The notes under the pieces were generated by a model. That model was not told where the DNA came from, searched no databases, and saw only the letters and a list, made by a program, of their open reading frames with translations. Positions 58,123-64,000 of a stretch of 64,000 nucleotides of DNA are shown here, one piece after another (within the stretch, counting starts at the first letter, position 1; each line of letters opens with the position of its first letter). This DNA comes from JACKBC01 sp041391125 (lineage in GTDB: Bacteria > Chloroflexota > Anaerolineae > Caldilineales > Caldilineaceae), in assembly GCA_041391125.1 (NCBI GenBank), contig JAWKON010000024.1:48298-112297 (forward strand). The letters run 5' to 3'. The position numbers were made by a program, and so were the translations under genes.

Positions 58123-59550
58123 ATGAAACAAAACTAGTGACCATCGTGTTGACGGCTCTGTTTACGCTGAGCGCATTACTGTTTGGTATCAGTTTGGGCA
58201 AGTTTGGCCGCCGACCTGAGCACCGTGGCTACATCTGTAGCTCGCATTGAAGTCTTCGATTCTGCCGGTGACGTTATCGGCGTTGGTTCGGGCTCCATTA
58301 TTGACAGCCGCGGCTTGTGCTCACCAACTATCATGTTGTTGAAGCAAGTGCAGAGACCAACTATATGGTTGGCGTCCAGGTTCCCACATCGGCGGTCGAA
58401 CGAATTTACACCCTATTATGGGTATGTTTCGGTAGTCGATGCGAACCTCGATCTGGCGGTGGTGCAAATTGTGGCGACTCTGATTGGGAACCTGTTGAGG
58501 CGCTGACATTTGCCTTTGCGCTGGGTGATTCCGATGCGCTAGAGTTGGGCGAAGAAGTTATCGCCATCGGCTATCCGGATATTAGCGTGCTGCACCTGGC
58601 AACCACCCGGCAACATCGCCGGTTTTATGGAAGACCAAGGTTGGATTCTATCGGATGTGGTAACCTCCAATGGCAACAGCGGCGGCGCTCCTAACCAATC
58701 TTAACGAAGAGCTGCGGGGTAAATTCCCCCAGCATGGTAAACACCGGGACCAATTCCGGCTCCACCATGTCCTATGCCCGCTCTGTCAACCTGGCTTTGC
58801 CGCTGATTGAGACCGTTGGGTTCATACGAGAAGGTCGCCAATGTCGTGTTTAGCCAGAGCGCCCAGACGGTGGGGAACCATTCACCAGCAGACAATGCCG
58901 CGGCCATGGCGACCGCAAGTGAAGCGCCGCTGGTGGTGGTGGGTCTCGACCCAATCCACTTTGAAACAGCGCTCCGCAACGGCAACCGCTCCAGCCGTAC
59001 GCAGAATTTTGTCAACAACCTGTTTATTGACGCACAGTGGTATATCTACAGCGACAACACCTTCGAACTCAACTATGGTGTCCACGGCGAACCCGGCACA
59101 GTCAGTGGTGAATACTTCTACAACGAAGAGACGCAAACGCTTCACATGGAAGCACCTTTTTTCGAGGCCACCCTCTCGCATACCGATAACCAGACCTATT
59201 TTACGATTGAATTCCTGTTTGAAGCCTCCTCCGGCGACACATATAAGGCGAAATTCTTCCAGTTGGCGCAAATAGTGGGTGACGACGAGGCGCCGGCGCC
59301 AGTCACTTTGCAAGTCATCAACCGCTCTCGCTCAACCATCTGCTACCTGTATATATCCGAGACCAGCGCCGAGAATTGGGGCGAAGACTGGCTCGGCAGT
59401 GAGGAGATGGTAAAGCCAAACTATAAACGTGAGTTCACCCTACAGCCGGGCACTTACGATCTCCTGGTGGAAGATTGCGATGGCAACGAAATTGTTCGCT
59501 TGGATGATGTCCAGATTGAAGAAGATTCAACTTGGACGGTTCAGGAATAG
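58123..59550 (+). pseudogene. Trypsin-like serine protease with unknown C-terminal domains, frameshifted
   Basis: Start at 58123 with AAGGAG, then signal-like LVTIVLTALFTLSALLFG in a shifted frame. Protease core: VARIEVFDSAGDVIGVGSGS, VLTNYHVVEASA (catalytic His in NYHVV), SVVDANLDLAVVQI (catalytic Asp) and EVIAIGYPD. The Ser region near 58670 (NSGGA in a broken frame) completes a Deg/trypsin-type triad. After 58840 the frame is intact for about 240 residues and ends in a beta-rich region (VTLQVINRSRSTICYLYISE) of unknown type. It is a secreted protease next to the CHAT/C25 module. Confidence 0.7.
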
Positions 59551-59639
59551 ACGCAACTTCACACTATTCTCAGGCTCCGTATAAAGTAACAGTTTTTCTG
59601 TCGAGTAACGGTGTTACTTTATCACGACCGCCAGTATAA

Positions 59640-59668
59640 TAGGCCCGCTTAAGGGCCTATTTTTTATT
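59640..59668 (+). terminator. Intrinsic terminator
   Basis: taggccc/gggccta stem with gcttaa loop, followed by ttttttatt. A further weaker 10-bp hairpin (ataaagtaac/gttactttat) lies just before it at 59581-59622. Confidence 0.85.
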
Positions 59669-59877
59669 GGACATAGTTCGTCCCGCCAAACTGGGCGACA
59701 AAGACAAAAAGGGCGCTTGGCATGGTTCAAAATAGAGGGATAAGCAGTGAAATTACGTTAACAAATGAATAGGCCCGCTGAAACGAATCTTCGTTTCCTT
59801 TTGGGCGAAATTCCGTCATACAAAGTACTGTCTTTTGTAATCATCTGCGATGCGAATATCTCAATAGGAGCGGATCT

Positions 59878-62800
59878 ATGCGACGCACCCTCGGCGTTTT
59901 GTTGGTGGTTCTCTTTTTCTGTTTTGCCATAAGCGGGCTCGTGAATGCCCGGTCAGCCACGTCCTCTGTGCGCAGCGCCCGCCAGCAGCCAACCGCTCCC
60001 CAACCGTTCCCCGCCCTTGCCCAACCGCAAGTTCAGCAGCTTCGCCAGCAAAAATTGCAAGCCTCCCGACCGGATACACTGCATCTGCCCCCGCGCGTGC
60101 AAACTACCGGCGCGGCCGCATCGCGGTTGATCTGGGTGGACGTCAACGCCGCCGCAGGCGGTGATGGCTCGGCAGAACGGCCATTTGTGAACATTCAAGA
60201 CGGCATCGCGGCGGCGGTGGCTGGGGATGCGGTTGTGGTCAAGCCCGGTGTCTATACGGGCGCCACGCTCGTCATGCAAGAGGGCGTCGACGTGGTCGGC
60301 GCTATCGAGGGCGACCCCACTCAAGTCGTGATCCGCGCCAGTAGCGCCCGCGCCATCACCTGCGCCCACAATTCCCTGCTGCAAGACGTGACGGTCGAAT
60401 CCACTGCGGCCGGCGCCGAGGCGCTGATTGCCTGTAGCGATGCGGCGCCCTATTTTGTGGGGCTGAATATTGACCAAGCTGACCGTCCGGCACTTTTGGT
60501 GAGCAACGCCACCGGCGCATTTGTGCTATACAGCGCCATTGTCGCCTCAAATATTGAACTCAACGGCGACTTTGTGCTGGGCGGCAACCTGCTAGTGACC
60601 GATCTGGCCGTGGGTGACGGCGTGCAGGAATCCTTCCTCATCGACGCCAACACCATTATCGGGCAGGTGCGCACCACCGGGCTGCACGTCAGCGCGCCGG
60701 AAAGCGCCATCACCAACAACTGGATCTTTGGCCGCCAAGGCAGCAGCCTCTTCCCCAGCATCTTTGTCGAGGTTGCCGGTATGGACAGCCGCCTGCTGGT
60801 AGCGCACAACACCTTTGCCGGACCGTTGGGCGGTGTGGGCATGGGGGATCGCGCCCGCGTGCGCATCCTCAACAACATTTTCGCCTACACCGGTTCGGCC
60901 CTTTACAACAATTTTCTAACCCACAACGCTGAGATCGCCAATAACTTGTTCTGGCAAAACCAGGCCAATGGCGACGGCCTGGCCGACCCGGTGGGCAGCA
61001 ATGGCAACATCCAGGCTGACCCCAAATTTGTGGACCTGAACCAGTTCGACCTGCACATCACCGCCAGCAGCCCGGCGCTTGACGCGAGCCAAACGCTGGC
61101 CGCCGTAGTAAGCGATTTTGATTACGAAGGCCGCCCCTGTGACGGTAATGGCAACGGCAGCGCCGACTACGATATGGGGGCCGATGAATATTTGACCGCG
61201 GCCTGCATTGCGCTTACCCCCACGCCCACCTTTACGCCAGCGGCCACAGCCGTCATCACGCCCGCACCGAGCGAGACCGGCTTGCCCGTGGCCACCGCCA
61301 CCGTTACGGCATCGCCAACATTCACGCATACGCCGACGCCCACCAATACCATCGCGCCCACGGCTACGCCACCGGCCACCGGCACAACTATGCCGCCCAC
61401 CAATGGTGTGTCGGGCCGCGCCGTGCATCTGCCCATTATCCGCGTGCCGCCGACGGCTACGCCCACCGTCATGCCCACCAACTCGCCGCAGGCGACGGCC
61501 ACGCCGGTGCAAACCGGCGCGCCCACGAGCACGCCAGCCGTGACGCCCACGCCAGCCAGCCCTGCGCTGCACGACGGCCCCCTTGGCAGCGCTCGCCTCA
61601 ATGATTTTAACAGTTGGTATTTAGCGCCAGATGGCCGCTTGCGCGTGCTCAGCCGCCAGCTCGAGGGCGCCAATTGGGCCGAACCCTTCCCGCTGGACCC
61701 GGCGCTGGGCGTCAACGCCATCCACAGCGGCGCCGCTGGCCTCTACGCCGCCACCAATAACGGCCTTTATCGGCGCGATGACCAAAGCGCACGTTGGCAG
61801 TTGATTAGCAACGTGCCGGCGCGTTGGGTGGCGCCTTCGCCTTTTAACGCCGTTCAAATCTGGATGGTCCCCAATGCGCAGCCCGATCAGATCTGGTTTA
61901 GCGCAGATGGTGGGCAGACTTGGACGCCTGACCAAGCTGGCCCGCAAGGGGAGATCAAGTGGCTGCGCATGGACCCCAGCTTTGGCGGCCTCATGGAAGC
62001 GGTGGCGCTGCACAACGGCGTTTATACGGCGTGGTCCAAAGCATTGGCCGCCGAGCCATCGGTCTGGTCAGCCATTGTCGATCTGCCCGGCGCGGTCAAC
62101 GATACATTTGCCGATTTGCCCATCAGCTTTGCCAGCTTCCGCGCCGGCCCGCTGGAGCTGTGGGCGGGCGCGTCCGATGGCAATATCTATTATTGGGCCG
62201 ATCTGGACGGCCAGCGCCAGTGGACCCTGCGCGATAGCTTTGGCGACAACCACTATCCACTGCTCTTTGGCATCACCGAAATGAGCCTGGTGGATCTGGA
62301 AACGGGTGCAGTGCAACTCTACCGCCGCACCGGCGATACGCTGGATGGCGCCTGGGCGCCCACGGCCTTCCCCCGCGACGTTCAGCCCTGGGGGGCGCAG
62401 ATTCTGCCGCGCGGCGACCTGATTCAACACTTCTTTGGCGCCCCCACGATGGACAATCCCACATTTGCCGCTCTGGCGCTCGCTGAAAGCGGGGCGCTCT
62501 ACCGTTTCGATCTAGATGAAGACCCACCCGCCCGCGGCGAGCCAAGCGCGGGTCCGACCTTCGACTGGCGGCTGGTGACCGAAACGCCGCCACGCAACCG
62601 CTTCCTCTTTACGGGCGTGGACCAGATCGGCGCCCTATACAGCGGCGCCCAATTAACATGGAATGGCGCAAGCTGTAGCGCCGCCGCAACCGGCTTTTAT
62701 CGTAGCGACGACAAAGGCGTAAGCTGGCAAGAGGTGAGCAATGACGCCGCCCGCCAGCTCGTCAGCATCGGGCCGGAGCCGACGACCGTTGTGGCCGCAT

Positions 62801-64000
62801 CCTGCACCGGCCCCACGCTGTCGATGGACGGCGGCGTTACCTGGCAAGCGCCCGCCGCGCTCAACTGGCCGCTGCCCACGGGCGCCCAGTTTGTCATGCC
62901 GGTGCAGATGTTTAGCCCTGAGCTGGGACGCGCGGTGCTGCGCGCCATCTACACCGCCGGTGTGCGCACAGACGGCAGCGCCTTCCTGCTGCGCGGTAAT
63001 TACGATGCCGCGCAGTCCACCATCACCAATTGGACCGACATTAGCCCGGTCGGATTGGCGGCGCCCACGGCGCTGCACGCCACCGATGCTCTCTTTATCC
63101 AAGGGTTGATCTATCTGGCCGACGCCAACACGGTTTGGCTGTCGGCCGACGATGGCGCCACGTGGCAGAGCCGCAGCCAGGGGCTGGACGGCGCTGTTGT
63201 GCGCGCGCTGGCGCCGGGTGAGGCGCTGGAGAATGGCGCCGCCATCTTCGCCGCCACGGACCGCAGTCTGTTTTATGGTCCGCCAGCGGGTGTGGACGGC
63301 GGTTGGCTCAAGACGGATAATCCGTTTGGCAATCAGCCGGACAATTTCCAATTTAGCATGAACTTCCCGCGCGCGGTTGAACTTAACAGCGGCGCCGCCG
63401 CCTACGGATTGCTCACGGAACTCTTCCCCAAAGAGTTTACGGCCCAACCCACGCCCACGCCGACGGTCGCACCCACCAACACGCCAACACCGACGCCCAC
63501 GCCAACAAATACGCCCACGCCGACGCCGACGGCCACGCCAACGCCGCTGCCCACGGCCACGGCCCCGCCAGCCACATGCCAGCAGTTGCTGATCAACAGC
63601 GGCTTTGAGGAGCGCAATGGCTGGACGCTGCCCAGCACAGCCTATTCCGCCGTCTATAGTGGCGAACAGGTTTATGCCGGCCAGAACAGCCTGCGTACGG
63701 GCATTGCGTCCACGGGCGTCAACACCTTCAGCTACAGCAGCGGCTACCAGTGGGTCACGCTGCCCGCCAACGCCACCCGCATCACGCTGGAGGCACAGGT
63801 CTGGCGCGGCAGCACCAGCGCTGACGCCGATTATCAATACCTATGGGTCTCCACCAGCAGCGCCACGTCGGTGGTCTTCCAGAGCCGCAGCAATGCCAGC
63901 GCCTGGGAAACGGTGACCTACGATCTGACCGCGCTCAAGGGGCGCAACGTGCGCATCCTCTTTGGCGTCTATAATAATGGCGGCGGCGGCAAAACCGTGA
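59878..64000 (+). CDS. Giant secreted beta-helix / Asp-box protein, incomplete at window end
   Basis: ATG at 59878 with AGGAG. The frame is open for 1374 codons to the edge. Signal peptide (LGVLLVVLFFCFAISGLVNA), then a beta-helix (WVDVNAAAGGDGSAERPFVN, the DUF1565-type start), and a Thr/Pro-rich linker from about residue 440 containing the motif VHLPII. Then a beta-propeller with Asp-box motifs: SADGGQTW, SDDKGVSW, SMDGGVTW and SADDGATW. A second Thr/Pro linker (about residue 1190) precedes LLINSGFEERNGW, a carbohydrate-binding-like domain start. Probably a large cell-surface or secreted protein that binds or modifies glycans. Base use is GC-rich and the frame intact, unlike the preceding 10 kb. 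Confidence 0.87.
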   Translation, partial: MRRTLGVLLVVLFFCFAISGLVNARSATSSVRSARQQPTAPQPFPALAQPQVQQLRQQKLQASRPDTLHLPPRVQTTGAAASRLIWVDVNAAAGGDGSAERPFVNIQDGIAAAVAGDAVVVKPGVYTGATLVMQEGVDVVGAIEGDPTQVVIRASSARAITCAHNSLLQDVTVESTAAGAEALIACSDAAPYFVGLNIDQADRPALLVSNATGAFVLYSAIVASNIELNGDFVLGGNLLVTDLAVGDGVQESFLIDANTIIGQVRTTGLHVSAPESAITNNWIFGRQGSSLFPSIFVEVAGMDSRLLVAHNTFAGPLGGVGMGDRARVRILNNIFAYTGSALYNNFLTHNAEIANNLFWQNQANGDGLADPVGSNGNIQADPKFVDLNQFDLHITASSPALDASQTLAAVVSDFDYEGRPCDGNGNGSADYDMGADEYLTAACIALTPTPTFTPAATAVITPAPSETGLPVATATVTASPTFTHTPTPTNTIAPTATPPATGTTMPPTNGVSGRAVHLPIIRVPPTATPTVMPTNSPQATATPVQTGAPTSTPAVTPTPASPALHDGPLGSARLNDFNSWYLAPDGRLRVLSRQLEGANWAEPFPLDPALGVNAIHSGAAGLYAATNNGLYRRDDQSARWQLISNVPARWVAPSPFNAVQIWMVPNAQPDQIWFSADGGQTWTPDQAGPQGEIKWLRMDPSFGGLMEAVALHNGVYTAWSKALAAEPSVWSAIVDLPGAVNDTFADLPISFASFRAGPLELWAGASDGNIYYWADLDGQRQWTLRDSFGDNHYPLLFGITEMSLVDLETGAVQLYRRTGDTLDGAWAPTAFPRDVQPWGAQILPRGDLIQHFFGAPTMDNPTFAALALAESGALYRFDLDEDPPARGEPSAGPTFDWRLVTETPPRNRFLFTGVDQIGALYSGAQLTWNGASCSAAATGFYRSDDKGVSWQEVSNDAARQLVSIGPEPTTVVAASCTGPTLSMDGGVTWQAPAALNWPLPTGAQFVMPVQMFSPELGRAVLRAIYTAGVRTDGSAFLLRGNYDAAQSTITNWTDISPVGLAAPTALHATDALFIQGLIYLADANTVWLSADDGATWQSRSQGLDGAVVRALAPGEALENGAAIFAATDRSLFYGPPAGVDGGWLKTDNPFGNQPDNFQFSMNFPRAVELNSGAAAYGLLTELFPKEFTAQPTPTPTVAPTNTPTPTPTPTNTPTPTPTATPTPLPTATAPPATCQQLLINSGFEERNGWTLPSTAYSAVYSGEQVYAGQNSLRTGIASTGVNTFSYSSGYQWVTLPANATRITLEAQVWRGSTSADADYQYLWVSTSSATSVVFQSRSNASAWETVTYDLTALKGRNVRILFGVYNNGGGGKTV

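Noticed and set aside
62653..63837. 394-residue minus-strand frame opposite the Asp-box protein
   Set aside because: Gly/Arg-rich antisense of Pro/Thr repeats; the plus-strand frame has signal peptide, ribosome site and motifs.

Overview
The window most resembles a chromosomal segment of a Chloroflexota bacterium (Anaerolineae/Caldilineae-like). This is inferred from gene style, not from a marker gene. The supporting traits are many lipoproteins with a Leu-Ile-Ser-Ala-Cys-Gln-Pro type lipobox, large secreted beta-helix proteins with Thr-Pro linkers and FLPLV-like C-termini, STAND-TPR regulators, and dispersed short palindromes between genes. There is one tRNA (Leu, anticodon CAG) and no rRNA or CRISPR array. 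Many genes carry single-base-type frameshifts. These cluster in three stretches (about 3.9-5.9 kb, 34.4-38.0 kb and 47.8-59.0 kb) but also hit single housekeeping-like genes, so genuine decay and assembly error cannot be separated from this sequence alone.

Layout. 1-9 kb: minus-strand lipoprotein and hydrolase genes: two LVIVD-repeat lipoproteins, two SnoaL-like proteins, an alpha/beta hydrolase-rhodanese fusion, a serine hydrolase and a broken alpha/beta hydrolase. A TumE-like toxin-antitoxin pair lies on the plus strand among them. 9-13.4 kb: a sugar-type ABC importer (two permeases and a binding protein) with an alpha/alpha-toroid protein inside the operon. 14-17.2 kb: a branched-chain amino-acid-type binding protein, LivH-like permease and MOSC protein. 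17.5-23.1 kb: a polyhydroxyalkanoate operon (phasin-like ORFs, phaE, phaC, phaB-like, phaA) containing a striking 8-bp tandem array. 23.3-28.8 kb: tatA-like gene, membrane glycosyltransferase-like gene, secG, oligopeptide-binding protein, tRNA-Leu and an ftsB/divIC-like gene.

28.9-32 kb: an esterase, an O-methyltransferase and a pair resembling 4-oxalomesaconate hydratase (GalB) and the RraA-type CHA aldolase (GalC), the last steps of the gallate/protocatechuate 4,5-cleavage route. 32-38.2 kb: an accessory, more AT-rich island with two AIG1/GIMAP-like small GTPases (one broken), a class-3 lipase, a broken zinc metallopeptidase and a broken XRE regulator next to a small secreted peptide. 38.8-41.4 kb: a STAND (NB-ARC) regulator with a TPR partner.

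41.9-58.1 kb is the most interesting part. Two copies of a roughly 120-bp MITE-like element lie in direct orientation about 16 kb apart. Between them are a sigma factor, an uncharacterised helical/beta protein and a very large CHAT peptidase-cyclase-like-AAA-TPR protein in a tight operon. These are followed by eroded secreted beta-helix proteins, one ending in a gingipain-like (C25) peptidase domain. A trypsin-like protein follows just outside the second copy. The arrangement suggests a proteolysis-controlled sigma/CHAT signalling or conflict module with secreted proteases as possible outputs. The window ends inside a giant secreted beta-helix/Asp-box protein that stays open to the edge.
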